A stretch of DNA of 64,000 bases from an uncultured Pelagibacteraceae bacterium (GTDB lineage Bacteria; Pseudomonadota; Alphaproteobacteria; Pelagibacterales; Pelagibacteraceae), in the NCBI GenBank assembly GCA_902524945.1, contig CABZFF010000005.1, positions 1 to 64,000 on the forward strand. Reading direction: 5' to 3'. The stretch's first letter is position 1, and the number at the start of each line of letters is the position of its first letter. Under the pieces are notes generated by a model. It saw only the letters and a list, made by a program, of their open reading frames with translations, was not told the origin of the DNA and searched no databases. This document shows, in pieces, positions 63,761-64,000 of the stretch. Both the position numbers and the translations under genes were made by a program.

Positions 63761-64000
63761 ATGTTTCTATCGTGTTTCGAAAACAAATTAGACAAGAAAG
63801 GACGTGTGTCGGTGCCAGCAACGTTTAGGTCACACTTAAACTCTATGGGTTATAATGGTTTTATAAGCTACCCATCTTTTAGCAATCCAGCTCTTGAAGC
63901 TTGTTCTCAAGATAGAATAGAAAAATTGTCTAATACAATTGACTCTCTAAATCCATTTGATGAAAAAAGAGATTTTTTTGCTACTTCAGTATTATCTGAA
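63761..64000 (+). CDS. mraZ: transcriptional regulator MraZ, N-terminal part (runs off window)
   Basis: MFLSCFENKLDKKGRVSVPATFRSHL, the AbrB-like MraZ start. Confidence 0.95.
   Translation, partial: MFLSCFENKLDKKGRVSVPATFRSHLNSMGYNGFISYPSFSNPALEACSQDRIEKLSNTIDSLNPFDEKRDFFATSVLSE

Overview
This is a dense, strongly AT-rich bacterial window whose gene content and order look like a streamlined marine alphaproteobacterium of the SAR11/Pelagibacter type (inference from gene content and order; no search was run). It is almost entirely core chromosome: the coxBA-ctaB-ctaG-coxC-surf1-thrC operon, an F0 ATP synthase block followed directly by retinal/carotenoid genes (crtI-crtB-crtY-blh) and ispH, petABC, carAB, uvrB/uvrC, dnaG-rpoD, two tRNAs, RNase P RNA, and the start of mraZ at the right edge. 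I saw no CRISPR array, prophage, transposon, restriction island or obvious novel defence system. The observations most worth a second look are: (1) a gap-free minus-strand run joining dciA, smc, F0 ATPase and retinal genes; (2) an SMC protein that appears to lack the hinge; (3) four GANTC sites, two of them forming a perfect inverted repeat over a predicted promoter, in front of the ccrM-type GANTC methylase; (4) a three-repeat MraZ-box-like operator overlapping a predicted promoter before mraZ; (5) DnaG with a degenerate zinc motif; (6) extreme gene packing, including TTAA shared as the stop of both convergent genes at three junctions and an ATGCAT shared by two divergent start codons.
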